64,000 nt of DNA, taken from assembly GCA_024305405.1 (NCBI GenBank), contig JAKNDB010000103.1:2108001-2172000 (forward strand). Direction: 5' to 3'. The stretch is from Dirofilaria immitis. Lineage: Eukaryota; Nematoda; Chromadorea; Rhabditida; Onchocercidae. The translations under genes were made by a program, and so were the position numbers. Position 1 is the stretch's first letter, and each line of letters begins with the position of its first letter. Shown in pieces: positions 11,984 to 23,181 of the stretch. A model generated the notes under the pieces. The model did not search any database, was not told the origin of the DNA, and worked only from the letters and a program-made list of their open reading frames with translations.

Positions 11984-13444
11984 TCATGAATTTGTACAAT
12001 TCGCTTTCCTTTCTTCCCTCAAATCGATTTCAGTTGCATTCTTGAAACATTGATATGTTTCATCGATTGATAAGTCGTAAGAAAAAGAAATACCAAGGAT
12101 TATCAGTGATGAAAATACCCTGAAAAGAAAAAACTAACTTAATCATCACAATCATTATGTGAATATCTTGCAGGACTGACATATACTGATCATACGGACA
12201 ACCAATAGCTATGAATTATCCTACTGGATTATACGATTTATCGAATTTCTTAAGCAATAACTAAGCAATTTCCTTTAAAAAATGAACGAAAAAATCTTCA
12301 ATAAATAATATAATTAATTCTCCACATATTAGGTCGTTTGCATTGGATATAAAAATGCTTTCAACTCAGAATGTGTTGTGCTGAATACCAAAAAAACGCG
12401 ACATTTTATTAATTGAATTTAACAATTCAGATTCTCCTAAACTTTAAATGAACATGGGAAGGAATTACTTATGATTTAAAAAAGTGACAAACGAAATAAT
12501 TTACCCTAACATTAGTCCACCTTTCAATGCTTGTAACGGCTTTACACCCAAAGAATGGCAGAATATTGTTGGAATAACAGCTGAAAACTGCAAAAGTAGT
12601 TATTTTAATTACATCTAATCTTCATACTTTCTGTTTTTGTAAAATTCAATTCATTCATTTGACAATGGCATTTAATTTTTAGTGATGACTAAGTAATTTT
12701 TAGTATCTATCCAAGACAAACTTCAGAGTACTGTTTATCAACAGGTTTTTAGATATTAATTTGAAAATACTTACTCGTGGCACATGGAACAGTCCAAAGC
12801 GAAAAATGTTCACTCCATGTTGCAAACTGTGTTATAAAAATCCTGCAAAAGTTAAAAATTTAAAAAATGTTGTAGGATTTTGCCCACACAATAATCCGTT
12901 AAGCTTTTGTTTAAACAATTATAGAACTTTTTCCATTTCCGGGAAATGACACAAGCTACTTCCAATTGCTTTACAATAAATTGATAAAAGTACAACTTTA
13001 ATACATCATGCATCCAATGTTAGCAGCCATAATAGCGCCGCTAAAGATGCTTTTCGTTATACACTTTCCCAATCCATCACTGACGTTCCTGTTCTGAAAA
13101 TTCAACTCTCCTTCTATTCAGTATACCTGATTTTTGCTTCGCAATTAAATTCATTCTAGATTTAATTACCAATAATAGATTGAATTTTCAATTTTTTAGA
13201 CGACAAGGATAGTCAGAGAATAGCGAAATTCGAGAATCAAATAAAGCATGATTACAAATAGAAATTCTGTGACTCATTCTTTCAAAGTTACGTGTTTCAA
13301 AATTGACTGTAATCGATTAAAATTCAAATAAAGAAAAGAAAATTATTTTACTCGAAAACTATTCATATTCTTCTGCTGATTCCTTGCTACAATCGATCTT
13401 GTGATTATACTGATCATAGTATGACTTAAAAACGCCACTTTCAT
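11984..13444 (-). CDS. Small multi-pass membrane protein, unassigned
   Basis: Five exons join in phase without any frame break: 13352-13444, 13005-13093, 12775-12842, 12505-12580, 11984-12119 (462 nt, 153 aa). The start ATG at 13444 was chosen because this frame reaches the GTAAAA donor in the phase required by exon 2; the overlapping frame from 13461 does not. Hydrophobic stretches are SIFSGAIMAANIGCMMIF, TTVIPTIFCHSLGV and GLMLGVFSSLIILGI. The Gly-rich helix after LKGG recalls Tim17/22/23-type segments, but I see no diagnostic motif and do not assign it to that family. The tail is hydrophilic and acidic/basic (ATEIDLREERKANCTNS). It is a short, probably organellar or ER membrane protein of unknown role. 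Confidence 0.65.
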
Positions 13445-13637
13445 ACTCTTTAACGTTATCCATTTCTCAAAATTCACATCTACAAATATGTTACGAATAA
13501 TTTCAGAAAACTTTCTAATTTATCAAAGAGTCAAAAATCATATGGTATTTATCATAACCAATTTCTATTCATCCTAGAAGCAGTCTATTGATTATTCCGG
13601 AAAATAATTAATGCAGTTCAGCCTGAATCGATGGATT

Positions 13638-14175
13638 TCATGATTTCTTCTTTTGTAGAAATTCAGTTAATATAACTTTAAAAAGAATACTTTCATCGTC
13701 ATAAAATTCCTTCAATTTTTCCCATTTTAACTTCTCGATAATATATGTAAAGAAAGAAGAAATGCTCTGAGCATCATTTTGTCCAGCTGATATCGCATCC
13801 ACAGATTTATTATTTACATTATCTGTAATGATAACAGATAGTGCAACTCTATAAATTTTCAAAATCTTAAGTTTTGAACCTTATCAATATCCCGTTCTAA
13901 GTTTAATTATTTCTAAATTGTTATTTATTCGGCAACTTGGTTTAAGATACATCGTTCAATCTCAATGTATTTCATTGTTTCATTTCTAAAAGAATTTTGT
14001 GAAGAGTTATTAGTTGAAGGATTTTGCAAAAATTAATTAATTTAAATACAAATAGATATAAATTAAACGAACCGCTAATAAACATTGCTTTCGAAAAATC
14101 AAGATATTTCCGCATATGTAATGGCCGAAAAATGATTGCTTCAAGCAAGCTATTTCTGTTCTCGTCACTAACCAT
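13638..14175 (-). CDS. Small hypothetical protein, two exons
   Basis: Exon 1 (14050-14175) begins MVSDENRNSLLEA just after a TATATAG acceptor that could receive a spliced leader. Exon 2 (13638-13865, acceptor CTTAAG) encodes RVALSVIITDNVNNKSVD and a helical, charged C-terminus ending FLQKKKS. Together they give 117 aa in phase. The donor used for exon 1 (TTT|GTATTT) is a guess; an earlier donor is possible. Exon 2 is open for 76 codons, longer than expected in such A+T-rich DNA. No family recognised. The gene is divergent from KGD4. Confidence 0.4.
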
Positions 14176-14189
14176 TATGGATTAACCTA

Positions 14190-16087
14190 TATATTAAATA
14201 AAATGATCAAGCAGTACTTCTAGTCTATAACAATATTGATTTAATCATAAGCATGTAAGTAATGGAGTTATTAAAATTTTAATAATGAGATTACTGCTAA
14301 TAAAATAAGTTTTAATCGAACAAATGCACAATTTATATTTCAATAAAAATATAATATATTTAACTTTCAAAAAAGTTTTTAGAATTAAAAGTCAAAATTT
14401 TTATTTTAAGAATTGCGAAATTTCGATTGCTCAAAATCAATAATTATCAAATCTATGAATAAAAATACCAGAAGAACAGTTAACAAAATATATTATATAT
14501 TAACACGCGCATGTCATATAATAGCAAACTCCTCTCACAATGTATTTTTAGAATACAACAATGTTGGTTAAAATAAGTGAAGTAAAAATTTAGTAGCGCA
14601 ACGCGTGAATTATACAAATTTAATAATGTAAATCAAGATTACGTCAAATATCGTGAAATTGAGGAATAGAAGAAATAACACAAACTCCAATGATTAATCT
14701 TAATGCGTATTTAAATATTATAGACAAAATTTCATGGGCCACAAAAGCGTTACTATGGTATTTTGCTATGAGTGGTTTCTGCAGGTGTTCCGTTCGCTAA
14801 TTTGAGAGGACAGGGGTCACTAGGCTCTTTGAGAATGAGTTTTGTTTAAATCAATGGAGTTAACGATGTTATGATTTAGAGGGAATATTAGATCTGTATT
14901 CTAATGGATAAGTTCGCCTTAATATTTGAAATTAAGATGTGGATTCTCTTGTCAGTTATTATTTGGCTTATTTGTAATTTCGTCCAAGTTCATGATATCC
15001 TTGTTTCATATAAATCTTTTCTACATTGGCTTTTAATGAACAATAGGAGTTGAAGACGTTGAAACATTTCACTTCAAAAATATTTCAATTATTTATATTT
15101 TAACTAAAGTAATGTAAATGAAAATTCTAAAACTGATACTGTTACGCTTTCAGAATAATATGTAAAAGCGATGAAGAATAGAATATAGAAGCGAACAATA
15201 CTTGCTGCTATAAATTCTCGAAATGAGTATTACGGTAACAAAACGGTTAAAAGTTTTATTTCATTTCAACGCTTCAAACTTTCGAATGAATTCTGGTTTA
15301 AACATATACGCAACGTTTTGTATATTTAATCCAAAGCGAAAGGAATTATTTTTCTTGGGCAGCTTTTTTTTATTGGTCAACTAGTTAAGGGAACTTTTTC
15401 ATTTGTGCTAAAATTATTTCCTATTATATCGAATATTAAGTACGAAGGTCAAAAGGAATAATGCCGATGAAGAAAATAACTGAAGTCGTATTGCAGAATC
15501 GTGAAAAACGTGTAACATAAACATATTCTCTATTAATTCAAATAATATTGTAGGATTAAATATATTTTCATTTTTAGACAGTTTTCGATTTACCGATGGC
15601 TTTCTAAACTGTATTGTTCGATATTCCAGAAAAAATCTTTTAAGGTGTTGCTCTTTTTCAAGATTATTTACTGATATTTTTTGAAACCTATTTCCTCAAT
15701 TCTAGTGTTCATTTGGAAGTGATTAGAAATTTTATCGTTATTATTTCAATGATTTTTAAAATTCTTTATTTCAAGTTTTTATTCTTACCGTTATTTTCGA
15801 GTCATTTTCTTTTATTTTTGCAGAGATTGGGATTGGGAAATTGTGCAGAGAAATTAGGATCAACTGACCAAGTACTGCTTCAACGTAGTATTGAAACACC
15901 TGAAAGCATCTGCTCTAATAATACTCCAAATAGAACAATATATCTTAAAAGTTTGAAAAAATGAATTCACAATTATCAGTAGTCGTGAATCATTTATCGA
16001 GTGACATATCGTTTAGTGTTAGTTTTGATTTATTTTTTATCGAAGCAAACTGCATACTTGTTCTGTCTTTCGGGATAATTCTATTTA
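14190..16087. other. Intergenic between divergent genes; one G+C-rich patch
   Basis: Mostly A+T-rich. The patch at 14740-14850 is G+C-richer and open on both strands for about 25-30 codons (minus strand: EPSDPCPLKLANGTPAETTH). An isolated open frame at 15824-15964 follows a good TTTTTGCAG acceptor. Neither could be attached to a gene. Confidence 0.4.
15824..15964 (+). CDS. Possible terminal exon, unassigned
   Basis: The acceptor TTTATTTTTGCAG is followed by 46 open codons (RLGLGNCAEKLGSTDQVLLQ ...) and a TGA. No upstream exon with compatible phase was identified and the sequence resembles no family I know. It could be the 3' end of a small gene in 14190-15823 or a chance frame. Confidence 0.25.
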   Translation, partial: RLGLGNCAEKLGSTDQVLLQRSIETPESICSNNTPNRTIYLKSLKK

Positions 16088-17390
16088 ATGGTATTTCAAT
16101 ATGCAGCTGTATAACTGTGATATACGGATGATTTGGTCTTCAGATTGATTTTAGCTATCTAATTAAATTTCTAAATAAAATCTTACATAAGATTACATTG
16201 TATTTTGCCGTTTGCGATGCGTAATAATTTGAATATCAGATAGTTTTGTTAATTAGGATAAATGCTATTTAGGTTTCAAGCATGCCTAATTTTTCATTTT
16301 TAGGGCCATGTGCGCAAACCACTAATCAAATTCATTGGTGCTCGACTTCCACGACCTCATTATAATCGGTGAATATTCGAACATTACTTTTGATTATATG
16401 GCGCTAATTGAAGTTAGCGAAATTTTTTGATATTGAAGTATGGTATTAATCTAATTAATATTTCTTTTTAACTTTTTTTCAGGGCAGCTTTACCACCACT
16501 AGTATATGAATCAAAATCTTCATCAACATCTCGTTAGTCATTTATTCCACTAATATTTTAATCTTATTTTGATTTCAACTGCAGCAAAATTAGAATTGTA
16601 ATAAATTTGCATATTTAACTGAACTAGAAGTTTTCAACTAGATGCATCAATTGGAGTTTGATTAATTCGATTAGGTTAAACTAAATTCCTTTGTACCAAA
16701 TTAAAATGGATTTAGTGAACACATGGGTTGAATTAAATTGCATTGAATCATATGAATTGAGCATCACATGCAGATTAGGATAGAAAAGAATCAATTTTTT
16801 TACTACTTAGTTGGAGTTGTTTGAATTTTTTCTTTCGAAAAAATCTCTAAAGATTAATAGATTTGCAGAAGGATTGCTTTCTTCGTCGAGTATGTCACCA
16901 CCGGCTGTACAGGCTGAAGTAAAACGAAAAGCGTTAATTGAAGATTGGCAAATACCTGTTTCTCTTCGTCGTAAGCTAATATCTGAGGAAGAATGCCATG
17001 CCATTAATGTAAGTTTACTATTTTTATAAGTTTTTAATCATTTGTTTTCAATTATATACTATGAATGAATTTTTTTCTTTTGGAATATCAAGGATGAATA
17101 TCAGCTGCCATATGGGATTTGAAGTTTTTGAGATCATTTTCAGTTCCTTTTTCGACATAGTTTTTACAAAATACATTGGAGATTATTTCATTTTATCCCA
17201 TTTCTAAAAGCATGACTTCTTCCTCTGTGGCGTTAAATGTCTATGGATATGAGCATTTGTATGAGGATATGTGGATCTATAAGTCTGTCATATATATTTC
17301 TGGTTGTCATGGTAACTTCATGTTTTTTAAATATGTTGTATTTAGAATGGTGGTGCGTATGGACTAAGCAATACTTCAGGAGAGAAATAA
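16088..17390 (+). CDS. KGD4: Mitochondrial KGD4 / MRPS36 (2-oxoglutarate dehydrogenase subunit 4)
   Basis: KGD4 tethers the E3 component to the 2-oxoglutarate dehydrogenase core; it was formerly annotated as ribosomal protein S36. Exons: 16304-16368, 16483-16532, 16869-17008, 17346-17390, all phase-compatible. N-terminal GHVRKPLIKFIGARLPRP matches the family's PHxPLIKF motif. The C-terminal DWQIPVSLRRKLISEEE and HAINNGGAYG match the E3-binding region (human YRRKLVSQEEMEFIQRGG). The middle is Ser-rich linker. The start is inferred: ATG at 16088-16090 directly abuts a GTATTT donor in the correct phase and gives 100 aa (human 103), but another short first exon is possible. NDUFA9 follows on the same strand about 1.1 kb downstream. 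Confidence 0.88.
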
Positions 17391-18463
17391 GTTTATGCCT
17401 CAAACTTTTCCGGTTATGGAAAGTGCCATGGATAGTTTCGCCTTATAAATCTTAATTTCATTATTTTTATGTAAAAATGCCATTTGAATCATTTGAAATA
17501 TATCGAGAATGAAAACATAGTGAGTATTAAGACGATGACCAGAGAATTGAAAAAGATTTTTGTTATGATTGCCAAATAGCGGTTATGAATGCGAATGCTA
17601 AGTTTCTCAGTTTTAATATACATATGTTCATTTGTCTAGTCGAAATAAGAACTTATACTTCTTTATCAAATTAATTACTGATTAATGTGATTATTCTTGT
17701 GAAAGTCTTGTTCAACAAACTATTTTTCACATGGTGCTCATTAATGTTTAAGAGTATTTTTTAAGTTAACCTTATAAATATTTCTATTTTATGATAGTAA
17801 AGAGAGATGAAAATTTATTATTTATCACTCAGTTTTATTTTCGTTCAGCTTGTATGATAATGAGATTTTATATTGATTGACAGCTGTTTGTTAGACAAAT
17901 ATTGAAGCATAATATTTTCATAGCATCATTTTTTCTTTTTTGAATTGTTATAATTTACCTCTCAGAATTACATACATATATTTATTTCTCATTAGATGTT
18001 TAATTATTAAATTATTTATTAACAGCGATAGAATTAGTGATTGTAGGGATATCGATACTTGCCATGTATTGATTTGCTCATCTACCATTTTAGTGTAAAT
18101 AAATATGCTATTTCTTGCATGGGTTGCTGAACAATTATAGATATACAGTTCTTTAACTATATTTTGTTTTTTCTCACCAAATTGATATTGCGGTACCTTA
18201 TTATCATATGGGATGGTATGAGAATTAATACTTGGATATTCGATGAATCTAAATTAATTCTTTCAGATTTTATAAGTTCAGCATTTATCAGTTTGCGAAG
18301 AAAATGTTCATTTTCTAGCATTTTTTTTTGATAAAACCAGCGATTATATATGTTTGCTGAAGAAAATCAACACGCCAAAATTAGTTCCACTGGTTGTATT
18401 GTTCTTTAGACCAGGAACCAAAATTTATACATTTTTATTAAAGATAAGATTTTTAAATGGAGG
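17391..18463. other. Intercistronic region KGD4-NDUFA9
   Basis: A+T-rich with no conserved frame. If the two genes form an operon, this would be the intercistronic spacer, which is long by C. elegans standards. Confidence 0.5.
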
Positions 18464-18473
18464 CTTATTTTAG
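18464..18473 (+). promoter_or_regulatory. Candidate trans-splice acceptor of NDUFA9
   Basis: CTTATTTTAG lies 11 bases before the NDUFA9 ATG with no upstream coding exon, the classic position for spliced-leader addition. Confidence 0.55.
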
Positions 18474-18484
18474 AGGAGCTGGGA

Positions 18485-21400
18485 ATGCTTGCTGTTGACA
18501 GTATTCGACGATTCCATCTGTTGAGATTTGAAGGCATTCATAATTGCAAGGCACTTTATTGCAGCACATCCGCAACACAGCTTGATTTACCAAAACCAAG
18601 TCCAACAAGTAAACTTGCAGCATTCAGAAAGGTAAACTTTTGTTAAAATCCAGATTACAAAGATTTTTAGATAAAACGCTTCTTTTTATCAGCATTAATT
18701 TTTTGTATGGAATGCATCATAGGGTACTGGCGGTCGCTGCAGTTTTTCCGGCAATGTAGTAACCGTATTCGGTTGCACTGGATTGTTGGGTAAATTATTA
18801 ATAAATCGACTTGCTAAAGAAGGACATCAAATTATTTTGCCAAGTCGACAAGAACCCTATTATACCCGATACCTGAGAGTTCGTTTCCTCTTTTGAATTA
18901 TTTTGTTGGTAAAAGTGTTGCTAAAAACAAACGTATTTTATTATTTTTTGCCACTCTTCTGTTTTTTCTAGAAAACAAAATGTTATTTATTCATATTTAT
19001 GTGAAATTTTCAAAATTAAGAGCAATTTAAATAGTTTAGATATATGGAGAACTTGGTCAAGTGTTGTTATTACCATTTCAATTAAAAGATGAGGAAAGTA
19101 TCCGACAGGCTGTTAGATATAGCAATGTAGTTGTGAATTTAATCGGTACAAGATGCGAAACGAAAAACTATTCATTTGAAGAGACTCATGTTGAAGGAGC
19201 GCGACGAATTGCTCGGATTTGCAAAGAAATGGGAATTCAAAAGTCAGTTATCACAAAAATTAATTCTGAAATTTCATATTTAAGTTGTATTAAATATTAG
19301 TAAGAAATCTTAAAGGAGTCACCTAATAGGAATTTGAATAATACTACTTTTTTCAGATTCATTCACATGTCGGCAATGAATGCCTCTAAGGATACTCCAC
19401 CAACATTGTTCAATAAACCATCACAATTTCTTCGCACCAAAGGACTTGGCGAAGAAGTTGTCCGTGAGGAATTTCCAAGCGCTACCATTATAAGGTATAT
19501 TTATTATCCATACTTTTTTGTGACTTATTGGAAAAATATTTCTCTTACTGAAATTCTATTGACACTAACAAGGAATGAAAACGAATATGAAATTACTGTT
19601 TATGGTGCTTGTATTAAAATATCCTACATATTTAAGTATCACATTCGCATGTCATTTATTCATTTACGTCAAAAGCTAAAAAATTGATCAATTTAGATTA
19701 GGTTTAGTGATTTTTCACATAAGCGAAATTTTAGACCATCAATGATGTACGGAGGAAACTATGATGTATTCATTAACTATTTTTGGCAATTCATCGCATT
19801 CCGCATAGAAGCGCAATTTACGTGTACAAGAAAGGAGAGCATACATACAAAATGCCCATTTGGGTAATGTTACTAAACTTTTTTTCAAATCAAACAAATT
19901 TTTCAATGCTATAGCTGTATTTTCTGCAAGAATTTTAATGTAGTACTAAATAGAAGTCATGTCCTATTATTATTTTTGTTTAGCATGCAAAAAATATTTC
20001 GACCCATCGCACGGTTCTGTATAGTAATTAGGAATTCTGGTATGACCAAGATGAAATGGCATTTGTTGTTAATCATATAGCAAATACAATATCTGATTAG
20101 TAAGAAATAAACATCTGTTTATGTTTCGAAAATAACAGGTGAATCAGGAATAAATATTTTTATAGCGGCAACATAAATTCAATAGTTACCGAATTTAAAA
20201 AAAATTATAGCAGTTTTTAAGATATGATATTTTAGTTTGATTTTTTCACTTCTTTATTGTTTAACTAATCATTTATATTTCTTGACAGATGCTAACGATA
20301 CTGGTTACAGGTGGGTGATGTATCAAAAGGCGTTGAGAGAACTATCGTGGATCCACATGTTATTGGTAAAACATACGAATTTGTTGGACCACATTGTTAT
20401 AAACTTTCTGAATTAATTGACTATATGTATGATCGGGCTCATTTGTCATCACGTTTCCCGCACCGACGATATCGCCGTCGGAATCTAAATTATTTATATA
20501 GGTGATTTAAATTACTCATACGGGAATTATCATATTGCCGTATAGATTAGCAATGATTAGTAATCTTTTCGCTTTTGCTTACACTATTTCTTAAACACAA
20601 TGATGCATAAAAACTTTAAATATATTAGAAAAAAATATTTCTGCATGTTGTCTTTTATAAATAATTTAGAAAATAGTCAAGTTTAGATGATTTAGAAAAT
20701 TGGGATGGTGCTATAAATAGCATAAGGAAAGATTTGCAGGAAGTATATCGCTGCTTAATTCAGATAATACTGCACTTTACGATTACATATGAAAGCTAAC
20801 CGGTTGTTAATAAGTGATGTTTAAATGAGAGATTGCTAAATAATTATAATGTATATTTATTACAGGGCATATGTAGCAGCCCTTGAGTTACCTTACAAGC
20901 TCTTCCGTAATCCGCCACCGCTTAGTTTGGAATGGATCCGAGTGGTTGAATGCACAAATGATGTGCTTACCGGATGTCCAACGTTACAAGATCTCAGGAT
21001 TACTCGACTCGTTGAATTCGAGTTAACAGGTGGAAAACACGCATATTTGTAAGTTACCACATCAAATATTATTTGTGGAAAACATATTTATCATGCTCAA
21101 TATTTTTTCACTGAAATAGTTTTCTTACTCTATTAGATATTGCTGATTGTTTTTGCATTAATATTGAGCACATTACAGCATCAATTTAGTTTTAATTGTT
21201 CATTTGGTCCTTCTCTAAGAGACTGATATTTATACTTTATCTATGAAAATACTACTTATATGTTATCTGTGCATCGATTTCTGCACTTATACTCTGTGTT
21301 GGTTTTAATTATGAAATCAGTTAATTAAAGCTAAGAATGGCTTGCAACTATCTACTTTTTAATGAATTTTCATCAATTTTTTTGTTTTGCTATATGTCTC

Positions 21401-21610
21401 ATTGTTTTTAGACACTGTTTTCGTGTTGTTTATTAATAAAAAATCCGCTAATATTTTTTTCTTCGTTTCAGCTGTGTAAATCATTACAATGAGCCAGACG
21501 TCACGGAACCATATCCACTGCCGCTTCGATCTCGACCTTTATATGCAAATGGAAAACAAAGTGATGAAATCGTTACTGAATCAAAGCCATTTACCATGGG
21601 TACCGCATAA
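18485..21610 (+). CDS. NDUFA9: NADH dehydrogenase (ubiquinone) 1 alpha subcomplex subunit 9
   Basis: Accessory 39-kDa subunit of mitochondrial complex I, an atypical short-chain dehydrogenase fold that binds NADPH. Eight exons: 18485-18631, 18723-18878, 19040-19242, 19357-19494, 19735-19863, 20311-20501, 20866-21048, 21472-21610; about 428 aa. Exon 1 encodes a basic presequence ([15 protein letters not shown]). Exon 2 has the Rossmann loop [12 protein letters not shown]. Further family signatures are [36 protein letters not shown] and VGDVSKGV. Exon 5 is 129 nt where 130 are required: [17 protein letters not shown] is read in one frame and [20 protein letters not shown] in another. The break is at the T run 19780-19784, where one more T restores the family alignment ([12 protein letters not shown]). 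I regard this as a sequence error. Confidence 0.95.
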
Positions 21611-23170
21611 TGTTGTTGTTGATGGCATTATCTCTACATGCCTTGGATGATAGCTACTGATTTAATCAGTGATTTAATAGATTATTGTCTTTCATTATAA
21701 TTGTCGATAGTGAAGCCAATATATAAATGACTGATGCGACGATAAGTCGTCGTGAACATTTTTCCTCGGAGTTCATATCGAAAAATTCCCCGACGTAATA
21801 TCAGAGCATTTAGGAAGAAAATGCTGAAATTTCGATTATTGATTTGGTATCTGTAAATTAGGTATAACATATTTTTTTCCTTCTCATCAAAGTAACCTTT
21901 TTTTATTCTCGTTAAATTGCTTGATTTCATATATACTTTCATAGATCCACTTAATGCCTTCGATGTTTCAGCTTAGATGTTTAGAAGTATTGGGCAGCTT
22001 ATAGTTACTGTTGTGCTTGATAATGTGTATATTGAAGAAAAAGTCACTCCTGCATTTGAACTTAATAAATTTTTCCTTTTATGTTTCACTTTCCGTGTCT
22101 CGTATGTGATATGTAATAATCCATTTTCTTATCCTTCCATCTGATTTAATTGTTGTTTTGTCTTTTTACTGAACAATTTCCGATTAATAAAACAGGAATG
22201 AATCCTAAACGTTGACTGTTGCTTCAATCACAAGTGTCGTCGACAACGCATAGAATGTTGATTAAAATGGATTTTGTCTAACACCAAAAGATATGCTTGA
22301 AGAAAATTCATCGATATCACTCAAGTTTGTTGTTTCTTGTATGTCGTAAAAACTGGAGCCAACTACTTTAGTCTTATTTTTAGTTCAAAACTGCTGTAAT
22401 AATTATATATCTCGACTTACATTCTAGCTTTCTCCGTAATTATCTTTTTTTTGTATAACAATGATTCTAGAATATTGCGCCGTGTATTTCCAAGTTTTAA
22501 ATCTTACAGGTCTTCCTGATCTATCGGTAGGGAATTTTTAATAATTACCCTTAAAATCTTTTCTAATAAAAGCATGTAAAGTTCTCGATGAGTCAAAGCC
22601 GTCCTGTTATGTTTTTCTGTTAATTTAGTTTTTAATATATATTAGTTTTTTCGATTTTCATGATTGCATTTTGTTATAATTTTATCAAGAAGTATTCATC
22701 GTTTCGTTCCTTACTGTCTAATTTCTGACAGTTTCAGGAATGGTTATGATATTCGAACCCATTATCAATATCCGTAGTACGTCTAATTGAAATAGTTCTA
22801 AAGGCGATAGCGATACCAAACTGCATGAGCAAACGGAAATCTCCATCAAGCTATACAATGAATCGGTAGTTTATGTTATTTGTTGTATTTTTCATCGATT
22901 TACCATTTCGACTTCTGCAATTTTTTTGCATGAAAATTAATATATTGAGTGCGATGTTTTTAGTTTGTTTAAATCTTCTGAAGTTATGTGTGATCAAAAC
23001 TTGACCATGACTATGTTAAAGCCACCATGATATTACTTGAATTTAGAAACCAATTGCAAAATAACAAGTGTGCAATTTCTATAAGATGAAATTTTAGGCT
23101 GCAAAAAATAATTCAACCTATCGCTTTCTATTGAAAGGTATCAAACAAAACGATAATTTTTCGGTCAATA
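21611..23170. other. NDUFA9 3' UTR and intergenic
   Basis: Contains AATAAA at 22064-22069, a possible polyadenylation signal. A minus-strand open frame at 21682-21942 has no support. No further gene seen. Confidence 0.5.
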
Positions 23171-23178
23171 CTTTCCAG
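23171..23178 (+). promoter_or_regulatory. Candidate trans-splice acceptor of ccpp-1
   Basis: CTTTCCAG is followed by AAC and then the ATG at 23182, leaving a three-base 5' UTR typical of trans-spliced nematode messages. Confidence 0.55.
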
Positions 23179-23181
23179 AAC

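Noticed and set aside
13358..13461. Frame beginning MDNVKEYESG as start of the membrane protein gene
   Set aside because: It hits a stop before any phase-0 donor; the overlapping frame from 13444 reaches a GTAAAA donor in the right phase.
16807..17004. Antisense ORF opposite KGD4 exon 4
   Set aside because: Shadow of the real plus-strand exon, which has family motifs and splice sites.
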